Source: JBDZUZ01 sp040255445
Lineage (GTDB): Bacteria; Planctomycetota; Phycisphaerae; Phycisphaerales; UBA1924
Direction of reading: 5' to 3'
Assembly (NCBI GenBank): GCA_040255445.1
Contig: JBDZUZ010000050.1
Location: 1-22,909, forward strand
Length of the DNA stretch: 22,909 bases
Shown here: in pieces, positions 7,870-16,204 of the stretch
Layout of the letters: the number at the start of each line of letters is the position of its first letter
Position numbering within the stretch: the first letter of the stretch is position 1
Notes under the pieces: generated by a model
The model's database searches: none
Told to the model about the DNA's origin: nothing
Seen by the model: the letters and a program-made list of their open reading frames with translations, nothing else
Position numbers and translations under genes: made by a program

Positions 7870-8979
7870 TCAGTCGCGGCCGATTGGCGAGCGGCCTGCG
7901 GCGACCTCGGACTTGCCGCCGACCCGCACGATCTGCGCGAGGAAGGACTGATACTCGTCTTCCATCTCGAGCGCTGTGCGGCCGAAGTAGGCGGGGAAGA
8001 GTTCGCCGGTCTGGCGGCGGAGGTTGTAGGCGACGACAGCGCGGTCGCCGCCGCGTTCGCGGATGCGCTGGGTGATGCGGCCGGCGGCGGCGTCGTCGAG
8101 GAGTTGACGAAGACCGTCGCGGTAGCGGCCCTGTTCGCCCTCGTTGAGGAAGTGCATGAGCGCCCAGAGCTGCGCGTAGTAGGTAAGGGCGCGCCACTGG
8201 CTGCGGGCCATGAGTTCCTGCGGCGAGGTCTGGATGAGCTCTTCGAGCATGAAGAGGCGGTTGTAACGGGTGGCGATGCGGAGCTGGTCGTAGCGTTCGA
8301 GGTTGGCCCAGGGCAGGAACTCGGGGATCTCGGGGTCTTCGCTCGACCAGCGGAAGCCTTCCATGTAGGTCGCGAGGCCTTCCTCGAACCAGACCGGGAG
8401 CGAGTTGCGGAACGCGCGCTGGGTGTACTGGTGCCAGCCTTCGTGCGCGGCGATGGCGAAGGTGTCGTGCGGGCCGATGTCGTAGAGGACAGCGCGGCCG
8501 CCGGAAGAGAAACCGCCGCGCTGGATGCGGAGGTAGATCTCGGCGTCCTGGCCCATGACCATCTGCGTGACGCGGGCCCACTGCGGGCGGTTGGCCATGA
8601 GGTAGGTTTCGAGCTGCGCTTCCGGCGGCGGGAGCTTGCCCAGGGCGGAGCGGTAGTGGGCCATCGCGTGCTCCATGAAGATCGGCATGCGGCCGCGGAG
8701 CAGCGGGCGGGTGGTGGTGGTGTAGATGCGGTAGGAGGGCGAGTAGATGACCTCGCCGGGCGTGGACTCGAAGGTCCAGGGCTTCGAGGTGACGGCGATC
8801 GTGCCCACCGCCGCGGCGGGGGCGGGCGCGTTCATCACGGCCGGTGAGGCCGCGGACCTGGAGGGTTTGACGGCGCCGTCCTGCTGGCAGGCGGCCAGGA
8901 TGGAGACCGCGGCGAGGGCGCATGCCGCGACGGCGATCAGGCGGGGGACACTGTGCGGTCGACGGTCGGCTGCTCGCAT
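7870..8979 (-). CDS. Lipoprotein with HEXXH metallopeptidase-like domain (DUF1570-like)
   Basis: The protein has 369 residues from the ATG at 8979, preceded by GAGGG. The N-terminus (RLIAVAACALAAVSILAAC) is a lipoprotein signal with a LAAC lipobox, so Cys31 should be lipidated. The central motif H179-E-G-W-H183 followed by LPVWFEEGLATYMEG (Glu199/Glu200) is the zinc-binding arrangement of gluzincin peptidases, as found in the planctomycete-rich DUF1570 family. The later segment TYYAQLWALMHFLNEGEQGRY also fits that family. It is probably exposed at the periplasm or outer membrane. Catalytic activity is plausible because both His and the downstream Glu are present, but no substrate is known. 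It lies between valS and the PA14 gene with 135 bases to the latter, so membership of the glycan operon is unclear. Confidence 0.85.
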   Translation of the reverse strand: MRAADRRPHSVPRLIAVAACALAAVSILAACQQDGAVKPSRSAASPAVMNAPAPAAAVGTIAVTSKPWTFESTPGEVIYSPSYRIYTTTTRPLLRGRMPIFMEHAMAHYRSALGKLPPPEAQLETYLMANRPQWARVTQMVMGQDAEIYLRIQRGGFSSGGRAVLYDIGPHDTFAIAAHEGWHQYTQRAFRNSLPVWFEEGLATYMEGFRWSSEDPEIPEFLPWANLERYDQLRIATRYNRLFMLEELIQTSPQELMARSQWRALTYYAQLWALMHFLNEGEQGRYRDGLRQLLDDAAAGRITQRIRERGGDRAVVAYNLRRQTGELFPAYFGRTALEMEDEYQSFLAQIVRVGGKSEVAAGRSPIGRD

Positions 8980-9034
8980 CGGGTCCCTCGCTGGCTGGTC
9001 GCGGTAAGTGCCTGTGTATGGGCAACTGTTTATT

Positions 9035-9054
9035 GGCGCCGGCTCATCGGCACC
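9035..9054 (-). terminator. Hairpin after valS, possible terminator
   Basis: On the minus strand GGTGCCG and CGGCGCC pair over a six-base loop (one G-U pair), followed by AATAAACAGTT. A smaller hairpin, CGGCC-GGGT-GGCCG at 9062-9075, lies between it and the valS stop. There is no long T-tract, so termination is likely but not certain. Confidence 0.4.
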
Positions 9055-9081
9055 CTTGTATCGGCCGGGTGGCCGGGGTCT

Positions 9082-12000
9082 CTACGCCCCGAGGCCGGCG
9101 AGCTGTTCGTTCGCCGCATCGCGCTCCTGGATGGCCTGCTGGAGCTGCGTGCGGGTTTCTTCGACCATCGCCGGCGGGGCCTTCTGGGCGTAACCGGGGT
9201 TGGCCAGACGGCCTTCGAGCGTCTTGATCTGCTTGTTTCGGTCGGCGATGAGTTTTTCGAGGCGGGCCCGCTCGGCGGAGGCATCGACCGCATCGGCGAG
9301 GTTGGAGAGGCGGTGTTCCGCGGCGTTGTAGGTGAAGGTGACGGAGGGGCCGGCGGGGGCCGAGTTTGAGATGGTGTCGACGTTGGCGAGGGTGCGGATG
9401 AGCGCGGCCTCGGCGTCGGTGACGCTGAGTCCCGCCGCGGGGTGGTAGGTGACCATGCGCTTGGGCGGCACATTGTGCTGGGCGCGGACCTCGCGGATGG
9501 CGGTGATGAGGGCGCGGGCGCGGTCGAAGGCGGCCTCGGCCTCGGGGTTGTGCCACGCGGCGGCGACCTTCGGCCAGCCGGCGGTGGTGAGGAGACCGTC
9601 TTTGGTCGGGCGGCCGAGGGTGATGCCGTCGATGGGGGCGGTCTCGATGGCGCGGACGCGCTCGAAGATCGCCTCGGTGACGTAGGGCATCACGGGGTGG
9701 ATGAGGCGGAGGATGGTTTCGAGCGCGTGGGCGAGGACGGCCTGCTGCGCGGCGTCGGTGCGGGCGGTGGGTTTGACGGCTTCGAGGTACCAGTCGCAGA
9801 AGTCGCGCCAGAGGAGGTCGTAGAGCGTCTGCGCGTAGTTGGCGAAGTTGTACTCGCGCAGCGCGGCCTCGGCCTGCTGCACACCGCCGGCGAGGCGCGA
9901 GAGCATCCAGCGGTCGGCGAGGGAGAGGTTTGTTTCGCGCGTGACGGCGCTGCCGGGATTGGAGGCCGAGCCGAGGATCGCGAGGGCGAAGCGGGCGGCG
10001 TTCCAGAGCTTGTTGCCGAAGTTGCGGCCCATGTCGAACTTCGGGCTGGTGTTCTTGCCGGTGGCGGGGTCGCGCTCGACGGGCATCCGCACATCCTGCG
10101 TCTGCGTCGTCATGTTGCAGAGTGTGTAGCGGAGGGCATCGGCGCCGTGGGACTCGACGATGTCGAGCGGGTCCACACCGTTGCCGAGGGACTTGGACAT
10201 CTTGCGGCCCTCGCCGTCCTGGATGACGGCGTGGACGAAGACATCGCGGAAGGGGGGCGGGCCTGCATCGGTCGTGGAGGTCGAAGCGTTGGCGGCGTCT
10301 CCGGTCTGCTCGAAGTTCGCGGGCAGGAAGTAGCGGTTGAACATCACCATGCGCGAGACCCAGAGGGTGATGATCTCGCGGGCGGTGCAGAGGGTGGAGG
10401 TAGGGTTGAAGGCGCGGAGTAGGGGCGTCGACTCGGGCCAGCCGAGTGTGGAGAGGGGCCAGAGTGCGGAGGAGAACCAGGTGTCCAGGACGTCGGGGTC
10501 TTGAGTGAAACCGCTTTCTTCTTCAAGGTACTCGACCAGAGAGGGCGCATTGTTGACGCAGACGGCGACTTCATACTCGCCATCGAGTTCGGGAAGGCCA
10601 TACCACGGCGGCCCTCCGGGCGTTGCATCGCCGATGAATGTACGGCCGGATGCCACATGCCGGAACACAGCCACGCCGACCAAGCGGTTTGCACTCTCTT
10701 CAGTCTCGGTCTCGCCTGGGCACCACGACCAAGCGAACAGCGACGCGCCGCTTGCGTCGAGGAAATCGAGATCCCCACCATTGACAAGCTGCTGGCGGTT
10801 CGTTGCATCGATGGTGATCGTCTTGGTCCACACCGGGATCCGATGCCCCCACCAGAGCTGGCGCGAGATGCACCAGTCGCGGATGCCGTCGTGCCACTGC
10901 TCGTAGGTCTTGGCGTAACGGGCCGGGTGGAACTGCAGGCGGTTGTCTGTCGGCGCCGACTGCGATCCGCTTCCTGCAGAAGTCCGCTGATCGCTGACCA
11001 GCGCCCGGTTCGCCTGCCCCGCCATCCGCTCATCGGTCACACGCACATACCACTGATCGCTCAGGTACGGCTCGATCACCGCCTTGCTGCGGTCGGAGTG
11101 TTTCACGCTGTGCTTGTGCGGCTTCGTGCCTTCGAGCAGGCCCAGGGCCTTGAACTCGGCGACGACCTTCTTGCGTGCATCCTCGCGGGACATCCCGATG
11201 AACAGCGAGGCATCGCCGACATCCTCCCAGCCGTGCTTCTCCGACACCGTTGCATCGGGCGCGAAGATGTTCACGAGCACCGGGTGGCCCGCGGCCTCGA
11301 TCGTCTGCGCGTGGCGGCGACCGATCTCGTAGTCGTTGGGATCGTGCGCGGGCGTCACCTTCAGATAGCCCGTCGCCATGCCCGCCTTCGGGTCGGCGCG
11401 TTCCTCATCGGTCCGCGCATAGGCCTCGGGCAGGACGACATAGCTGTCCTCGATGATCGGGATCACGCGGCCGACCAGCGGGAGTTCGGCGAACAGGCCG
11501 CGGAGGGACTTGGCCCGCGGATCGTGCGGGTTGATCGCCACGGCGACATCGCCCAGGTAGGTTTCCGGCCGCGTCGTTGCGACGGTGACCCACGCGGGTT
11601 CTTCGCCGGGGTGCTGGTCCGCGCCGGGATACCCGGCGGTTGCGAGTTCGTTCCATGTGACCGGCGCGTGCGACCCCGCCGCGTTCTTGCGCACCAGCGG
11701 GTAGCGCAGGTAGTAGAACGAGCCATCGATCTCCGCCTCGTAGCACTCGTCGTCTGCGACCGCGGTCTGGAGCACCGGGTCCCAGTTGACGAGCCGCTTG
11801 CCGCGGTAGATCAGGCCGTCCTTGAAGAGGCGGAAGAACGCCTCGCGCACCGCGCGGGCGCACTGCTCGTCCATCGTGAAGCGGACGCGCTCCCAGTCGC
11901 AGGAGCAACCGATCTTCTGGAGTTGGTCGATGATCTGGGCTTCGTAATCGTCCTTGAAGGCCTGGATCTTCGCGATGAACTCGTCGCGCTGGAAGTCGGT

Positions 12001-12417
12001 GCGGCGCTTGCCCTCCTCCTGCATCACGCGGCGTTCCACCACGGCCTGCGTGGCGATGCCGGCGTGGTCGGTGCCGGGCATCCAGAGGGTTTCGAACCCC
12101 ATCATCCGGTGGGCGCGGGTGAGGATGTCCTGGAGCGAGTTGTTGAGAGCGTGGCCCAGGTGGAGGCGGGCGGTGACGTTTGGCGGGGGGATGAGGATGC
12201 AGTATGGCCTGGCCTCGCCGCTCAGCACCCGGGCGGGGTCGGCGTGGAAGGCCTTCGCGGCGGACCAGCGGTCCCAGATGCGGGCCTCGTGTTCGGCGGG
12301 TCGGTACTGTTTGGGAAGGTCGGTGCCTGCCGATGGTGTGGGGGCCGATGGATCGGCCGCGGCGGACGCGGCGGCAGGTGCGGTGTTGTCGTGCTTCGAT
12401 GACGTCGGGGCGGCCAT
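9082..12417 (-). CDS. valS: Valyl-tRNA synthetase
   Basis: The protein has 1111 residues from the ATG at 12417. Class I synthetase signatures are present: PPPNVTARLHLGHALNN (HIGH box, residues 86-89), the editing domain with VATTRPETYLGDVAVAINP, RDWCISRQLWWGHRIP, DVLDTWFSSALWPLSTLGWP, and KMSKSLGNGVDPLDIV (KMSKS, 739-743). A C-terminal coiled coil (RARLEKLIADRNKQIKTLEG onward) is typical of ValRS. It charges tRNA-Val in the cytoplasm. The protein is longer than the usual 880-950 residues: it has a low-complexity Ala/Pro/Ser N-terminus of about 33 residues and an insertion near 530-636, between HRIPVW and DPDVLDTW. The insertion is coded by clearly lower-GC DNA (10500-10840). Instead of a Shine-Dalgarno, the start has TACACT seven bases upstream, suggesting a leaderless mRNA. 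Confidence 0.97.
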   Translation of the reverse strand: MAAPTSSKHDNTAPAAASAAADPSAPTPSAGTDLPKQYRPAEHEARIWDRWSAAKAFHADPARVLSGEARPYCILIPPPNVTARLHLGHALNNSLQDILTRAHRMMGFETLWMPGTDHAGIATQAVVERRVMQEEGKRRTDFQRDEFIAKIQAFKDDYEAQIIDQLQKIGCSCDWERVRFTMDEQCARAVREAFFRLFKDGLIYRGKRLVNWDPVLQTAVADDECYEAEIDGSFYYLRYPLVRKNAAGSHAPVTWNELATAGYPGADQHPGEEPAWVTVATTRPETYLGDVAVAINPHDPRAKSLRGLFAELPLVGRVIPIIEDSYVVLPEAYARTDEERADPKAGMATGYLKVTPAHDPNDYEIGRRHAQTIEAAGHPVLVNIFAPDATVSEKHGWEDVGDASLFIGMSREDARKKVVAEFKALGLLEGTKPHKHSVKHSDRSKAVIEPYLSDQWYVRVTDERMAGQANRALVSDQRTSAGSGSQSAPTDNRLQFHPARYAKTYEQWHDGIRDWCISRQLWWGHRIPVWTKTITIDATNRQQLVNGGDLDFLDASGASLFAWSWCPGETETEESANRLVGVAVFRHVASGRTFIGDATPGGPPWYGLPELDGEYEVAVCVNNAPSLVEYLEEESGFTQDPDVLDTWFSSALWPLSTLGWPESTPLLRAFNPTSTLCTAREIITLWVSRMVMFNRYFLPANFEQTGDAANASTSTTDAGPPPFRDVFVHAVIQDGEGRKMSKSLGNGVDPLDIVESHGADALRYTLCNMTTQTQDVRMPVERDPATGKNTSPKFDMGRNFGNKLWNAARFALAILGSASNPGSAVTRETNLSLADRWMLSRLAGGVQQAEAALREYNFANYAQTLYDLLWRDFCDWYLEAVKPTARTDAAQQAVLAHALETILRLIHPVMPYVTEAIFERVRAIETAPIDGITLGRPTKDGLLTTAGWPKVAAAWHNPEAEAAFDRARALITAIREVRAQHNVPPKRMVTYHPAAGLSVTDAEAALIRTLANVDTISNSAPAGPSVTFTYNAAEHRLSNLADAVDASAERARLEKLIADRNKQIKTLEGRLANPGYAQKAPPAMVEETRTQLQQAIQERDAANEQLAGLGA

Positions 12418-12424
12418 AGGTGGC

Positions 12425-12430
12425 AGTGTA
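12425..12430 (-). promoter_or_regulatory. Possible -10 element for leaderless valS transcript
   Basis: TACACT on the minus strand ends seven bases before the valS ATG. At this spacing transcription would begin at or near the start codon, and no Shine-Dalgarno is present. The surrounding CGTACACTGCC resembles GGTATCCTGCC found at two other genes in this window. Confidence 0.45.
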
Positions 12431-12489
12431 CGCCCCGGTCCGGTTGGGCCGGGTTCGGTGGATCGGCTGTGGGGCGGCAGGAGGCTGGA

Positions 12490-13530
12490 ATGTCGGATAT
12501 GGGTCGGGCAGGTTCTGAGGCGGGCGGCGGGAAGAAGCTGGCGATCGTGGGGGTGTCGGTCCTGGCCGTGGCGGTGATCGTCGCGGTGGGGCTGGCGGTG
12601 CGGGCGGCGACCTCGGCCGCGCCCGGCGAGGCGAACGCCGCGACGGGGGGGACCGCGAGCAACGACTCGATCGATGCGATCCTCAACTCGGTCGAGGAGT
12701 ACCGGCGGCGGGGCGACACGGCCAAGATGGAGCTGATCCTCAAAGAGGCGACCGCGAGCTACCCGGGCGAGCAGCGGCTGGCGATCTCGTACGGCGAGCT
12801 GCTCGCCGCCAACCGCCGCAACGAGGAGGCGTACGCGCAGTACGAGAAGGCCCTGGCGATCGGGCCGCGGGATGCGGCGACCGAGTTCATGGCCGGGACG
12901 CTGGCGAGCATGATCGGGCGGGACGACCGCGCGGTCGAGCATTACGCCGCAGCGCAGGCGGCGAACGCATCGGACTGGCGGGCGCCGCTCTTTCTGGGGC
13001 AGGTGCAGCTCAAACAGGGTGAGGTGGAGGAGGCGAAGAAGAACCTGCTCATCGCCGCGCGGCTGCGGCCCGAGACCGCCGCGGCGTGGGGCACGCTGGC
13101 GGAGATCGCGCTGCGGGAGAACAAGCCGACGATCGCGCTGCAGCACATCGATAAGGCGCGCGAGCTCGAGCCGCGTGTGACGGTGTGGCGGCTGATCGAG
13201 GCGCGGGCTCTCAAGCGCGACAACAAGCCCGAGGAGGCGCTCAAGCTCCTGATCGGGCTCGAAGAGTCGCAGCAGATGGAGCCGGGCGTGATGCCGCTGA
13301 TGGCCGAGTGCTTCGGCATGCTCGGCCGGCCGGCGGATGCGGCGGAGATGTATGTGCGGGCGGCGGACCGGCAGCCGGGCGATGGGCAGGTGCAGATGGA
13401 TGCAGCGCTCTGGCTGGAGCGGGCGGGCGACATGCACCGCGCTGTGACCTACGCGATGAAGGCGAAGGAGCTGGGGGTCGAGGGCGCGGAGGCGGCGATT
13501 CAGCGGATGGCGGCGAAGGGGAAGGGTTGA
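12490..13530 (+). CDS. Membrane-anchored TPR-repeat protein
   Basis: The only plus-strand gene. The ATG at 12490 is chosen because CAGGAGG lies five bases before it; an in-frame GTG at 12469 overlaps that site and is less likely. The 346-residue product has a short cytoplasmic tail and one membrane helix (about 17-38, KLAIVGVSVLAVAVIVAVGL), then an Ala/Thr-rich linker. The rest is tetratricopeptide repeats (for example YAQYEKALAIGPRDAATEFM, ALQHIDKARELEP, EALKLLIGLEES, AAEMYVRAADRQP), placing the helical scaffold outside the cytoplasm. TPR arrays mediate protein-protein contact; no partner can be named. It is divergent from valS with only 72 bases between the starts and convergent with the SDR gene, so it is likely transcribed alone. 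Confidence 0.88.
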   Translation: MSDMGRAGSEAGGGKKLAIVGVSVLAVAVIVAVGLAVRAATSAAPGEANAATGGTASNDSIDAILNSVEEYRRRGDTAKMELILKEATASYPGEQRLAISYGELLAANRRNEEAYAQYEKALAIGPRDAATEFMAGTLASMIGRDDRAVEHYAAAQAANASDWRAPLFLGQVQLKQGEVEEAKKNLLIAARLRPETAAAWGTLAEIALRENKPTIALQHIDKARELEPRVTVWRLIEARALKRDNKPEEALKLLIGLEESQQMEPGVMPLMAECFGMLGRPADAAEMYVRAADRQPGDGQVQMDAALWLERAGDMHRAVTYAMKAKELGVEGAEAAIQRMAAKGKG

Positions 13531-13611
13531 GTGAACATGGTCTGATGGCGTGCGCGGGCGCGTGCTCGCGTGCGGGTGTGTGATTGCGAAGCGTGAGCGA
13601 TGACGCCGTGA

Positions 13612-14769
13612 TCAGGTCAGCCAGCGGCCGCCGTCGATGCGGATCACCTCGCCGGTGATGTAGCTTGCTTCGAGCGCGAGCCAGCGCACGACATCCGCGG
13701 CTTCTTCGGGTGTGCCCGAGCGGCCCAGCGGGATGCGGCGGATGTACTTGGCCTGCTCGGATTCGTCGGACTCGTAGCCCTGATCGGGCCAGGCGACGAC
13801 GCCGGGGGCGACGCCGTTGACACGGACGAGCGGGGCCATGTCGCGGGCGAGGGAGCGCACCATCTCGATGAGCGCGGCCTTGGACATCGCGTACGCGGCG
13901 AAGTCCTTGCGGGGGCGGCCCATCGCGTGCATGTCGCACATCGCGACGACCGAGCCGCCGCCGGCGAGGCCCGAGTTGGCGAGCAGCCGCGAGAGCCGCG
14001 CGGTGAGCAGCAGCGGCGACATCGCGTTCACGCGGTAGTTGCGGAGGATCGTGCCGGCGTCGAGCTCGTCGAGCGGCGAGGGGCTGTAGATGCTGGCGTT
14101 GTGAATAAGCGCATCGAGCCGCGGCAGGCTGGAGGCGATGCGGCGGGCGAAGAGGTCGGCCGCGGCGTCGTCATCGAAGTCGGCGTGCGTGATCGCGGCG
14201 AGCACGCCGTGGGCCTGCAGTTCCGCCGCGGCGATCTCGGCCTCTTCGCGGCTTGAGTTGAAGGTGAGCAGGACATCGCAGCCCGCGACGGCGAAGGACT
14301 CCGCGATGGCGCGGCCGACGCGGCGGGCGCCGCCGGTGATCATGACGATCGGGTGGCCGGTGGAGCCGAGGGCTTCGAGGTCGGCGATGGGGGCGGCGGA
14401 GGGGTCGTTGGCGGGGGTGGATGATCCGCGGCGGAGGCGGTGTCGGCCGGTGTCTGCAGACGCGGTCTGCGCGGAGCCCAGGTCGGGTTCGGCGGGGGCA
14501 TCGGCATCGGCGGCGGAGGCTGCGAGGCGGCGGGCGGATTCCTGCCATGGGTCGGGCGAGGGCGGGGCCGCCGCGGCGGCACGGACGGCGGCGGCCTCGC
14601 GCATCCGGCGGATGCGGCGGATGCGCCGCCAGGAGATCACGGCGAGGAGCGTGAGCATCGCGCCGACGACGAAGGCGAGGAAGGCAACGAAGAGCCAGAG
14701 GGCGGAATTGACCTGCGCGGTGCGCGGGTCTGACTGGCTGGCGGCTTGCGCGAGGAGGTGGAGCGGCAC
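13612..14769 (-). CDS. Membrane-anchored short-chain dehydrogenase, pteridine reductase-like
   Basis: The protein has 385 residues from a GTG at 14769. The first ~145 residues hold one membrane helix (about 22-46), a basic stretch (RRIRRIRRMR) and an Ala/Pro-rich linker. Then comes a complete SDR domain: nucleotide-binding TGGARRVGRAIAESF, LIHNASIYSPSP (NAG-like motif), VNAMSP, the active-site YAMSK, and VRVNGVAPGVVAWP, ending IDGGRW. The TGGxRRxG loop and an Asp (in SVVAMCDMHAMG) where classical SDRs have the catalytic Ser are features of pteridine/dihydrofolate reductases such as PTR1 and FolM, so NADPH-dependent reduction of a pterin or folate is the best guess. A membrane anchor is unusual for this enzyme. 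The basic cluster after the helix suggests the enzyme faces the cytoplasm. No Shine-Dalgarno; TATCCT lies six bases before the GTG. Confidence 0.88.
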   Translation of the reverse strand: MPLHLLAQAASQSDPRTAQVNSALWLFVAFLAFVVGAMLTLLAVISWRRIRRIRRMREAAAVRAAAAAPPSPDPWQESARRLAASAADADAPAEPDLGSAQTASADTGRHRLRRGSSTPANDPSAAPIADLEALGSTGHPIVMITGGARRVGRAIAESFAVAGCDVLLTFNSSREEAEIAAAELQAHGVLAAITHADFDDDAAADLFARRIASSLPRLDALIHNASIYSPSPLDELDAGTILRNYRVNAMSPLLLTARLSRLLANSGLAGGGSVVAMCDMHAMGRPRKDFAAYAMSKAALIEMVRSLARDMAPLVRVNGVAPGVVAWPDQGYESDESEQAKYIRRIPLGRSGTPEEAADVVRWLALEASYITGEVIRIDGGRWLT

Positions 14770-14775
14770 GGGGGC

Positions 14776-14781
14776 AGGATA
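14776..14781 (-). promoter_or_regulatory. Possible -10 element for leaderless SDR transcript
   Basis: TATCCT on the minus strand ends six bases before the GTG start at 14769. The eleven bases GGTATCCTGCC are identical, with identical spacing to a GTG start, at the gene beginning at 21444. No -35 box is evident. Confidence 0.45.
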
Positions 14782-14820
14782 CCGCGGCGGGCGGCGTCGC
14801 GGGTGAGCCGGCCGCGCCGG

Positions 14821-16149
14821 CTATCTGATCGACCGCCAGACAGACTCGGCCCACGGCAGATCTGCCTTGTCTTTGACAATGACGGTCACCACGCCGAGTT
14901 CTCCCTCGAAGGCGACGTAGCCTTGAAGGACGAAGCTGCTGACGCAATCACAGTCGTCGTCATCGTGCTCGTGGCGGTGCTCCTCCCGCTCGAACCACTC
15001 GGCCCCGCCGCGGCGATGGGGCTCGTCGATCGGAGCGAGCATCGTGCTGCCTTCAGCGCGGTCGAGCGTGTCGGTGTCGCCCTCCGCGGCGACGTCCTCC
15101 AGGCTCTTCAAGGCGCCATCGGGTGTTTGTCGCTCGATCATCGAAATGTGGACGGAACGATCACCGTCCGCAGCGACGAATTCGTACGGATCCCTGTGGT
15201 TCACGAAGCTACCGGGCAGCTCCACCCAGCGGCTCGACAATCGGTAGCGAACTGGGCCGCGGCGGTAGCCGATGAGCGGGCCCGTCGCGGCCGCGGCTCG
15301 CTCCTCAATCGTCCTCGAGAGCGTCTCTGGTACCTGCAACTGCCCGTCGGAGAGGCGGATGACTTCGGCCCATTCACGCCACGGGAGTGCCGCGCCGGGG
15401 TCTTTACGGTGGGCAGTTGTGAGGGCGTTGTGGATGGTGGCGAGAAGGTCGTCGTCGTTCTCGGATACTGCACGCTTCCAGCGCACATCGACCCACATCA
15501 GCGCTTCGGCGCCGGCGATGAGGTCTCGGACGGTACTGCCGGCGTCCCACCACGGGAAGACCTCGATGCCCAGGCGGGGGTCCTCGGCCACGGCACGGAG
15601 CCACTCGACGCTGCGCGGACCCCGGGGTGTGTGCAGGAACGCCTTTGGTTCACGGAACCGCATCGACTCGGGAACACCGAGACCGCTGTGCGGGCTCTCC
15701 GCCTCGGGTTGCTCGAGGAGCTTCGTGCAGGTCTCCTTGAGCCAATCGAGCATCGCCGCTTCCAGCCGGTCGCGCTTGCCGGAGCCGAAATAGCCGGTCG
15801 TGTCGATGGCCTCATCATCGAATTGCAGCGCCAGGCCGAAGCTGCTGGCGACCTTGCGGGCGAACGCGATCGCCTGTTGGTGATATCCCGGCCCGCCCGC
15901 GGCGGTTTGTCCGAAGAATTGCATCCGGTTCGGATAGGGCAAGGCGATGAAGACCGGCGGCACCGCCGGGTGAAGCTCGACAAGAAGCACGGGCACCGGG
16001 GGCGAGTCATCACCCACCGGCATGGTTGTCTCACTCACGTGAGCCACACCATTGAATGCGAACTGGTCCGCGGTCCTCCAGATACGGTCGACAAACCGGT
16101 CGGGGATCGAGCGGCGGCCGACGGCGAGGAGATTGAAGTTGGGTTCCAT
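14821..16149 (-). CDS. Hypothetical protein, paralog of the following upstream gene (copy 2)
   Basis: The 442-residue protein matches no family I recognise. There is no signal peptide or membrane helix, so it should be cytoplasmic. It aligns along its whole length with the product of 16205-17527. Shared landmarks in order: DRFVDRIWRTADQFAF near the start, GPGYHQQAIAFAR, a GSGKRDRLEAAMLDWL segment, LHTPRGPRS, FPWWD, ALMWVDVRW, LPWREWAEVIRLSDGQL, GYRRGPVRYRL, LPGSF, PIDEPHRRGGAEWF, FVLQGYVAFEG and a C-terminal WAESVWRSIR. It differs by a His/Asp-rich insert (EEHRHEHDDDDCDC) near residue 388 that could bind metal. ATG 16149 has GGAG six bases upstream. It follows its paralog by 55 bases, probably in one transcript. 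Confidence 0.8.
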   Translation of the reverse strand: MEPNFNLLAVGRRSIPDRFVDRIWRTADQFAFNGVAHVSETTMPVGDDSPPVPVLLVELHPAVPPVFIALPYPNRMQFFGQTAAGGPGYHQQAIAFARKVASSFGLALQFDDEAIDTTGYFGSGKRDRLEAAMLDWLKETCTKLLEQPEAESPHSGLGVPESMRFREPKAFLHTPRGPRSVEWLRAVAEDPRLGIEVFPWWDAGSTVRDLIAGAEALMWVDVRWKRAVSENDDDLLATIHNALTTAHRKDPGAALPWREWAEVIRLSDGQLQVPETLSRTIEERAAAATGPLIGYRRGPVRYRLSSRWVELPGSFVNHRDPYEFVAADGDRSVHISMIERQTPDGALKSLEDVAAEGDTDTLDRAEGSTMLAPIDEPHRRGGAEWFEREEHRHEHDDDDCDCVSSFVLQGYVAFEGELGVVTVIVKDKADLPWAESVWRSIR

Positions 16150-16204
16150 CGCGAGCTCCGGGCTGGGTGCAGAGCGCAGCGTAGAGCGGTCGAAGGTGAC
16201 CGGG

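Noticed and set aside
7760..9025. Minus-strand open frame in another register over the lipoprotein gene
   Set aside because: Extremely Arg/Pro/His-rich translation without motifs; the frame starting at 8979 contains the lipobox and HEXXH motif.
10501..12402. Plus-strand open frame opposite valS
   Set aside because: valS on the minus strand is unambiguous by HIGH, KMSKS and editing-domain motifs; the antisense frame has no recognisable domain.
12418..13437. Extension of the valS frame upstream of 12417
   Set aside because: The extension is antisense to the TPR gene, is Arg/His/Pro-rich, and passes through the divergent promoter region; the ATG at 12417 is well placed.
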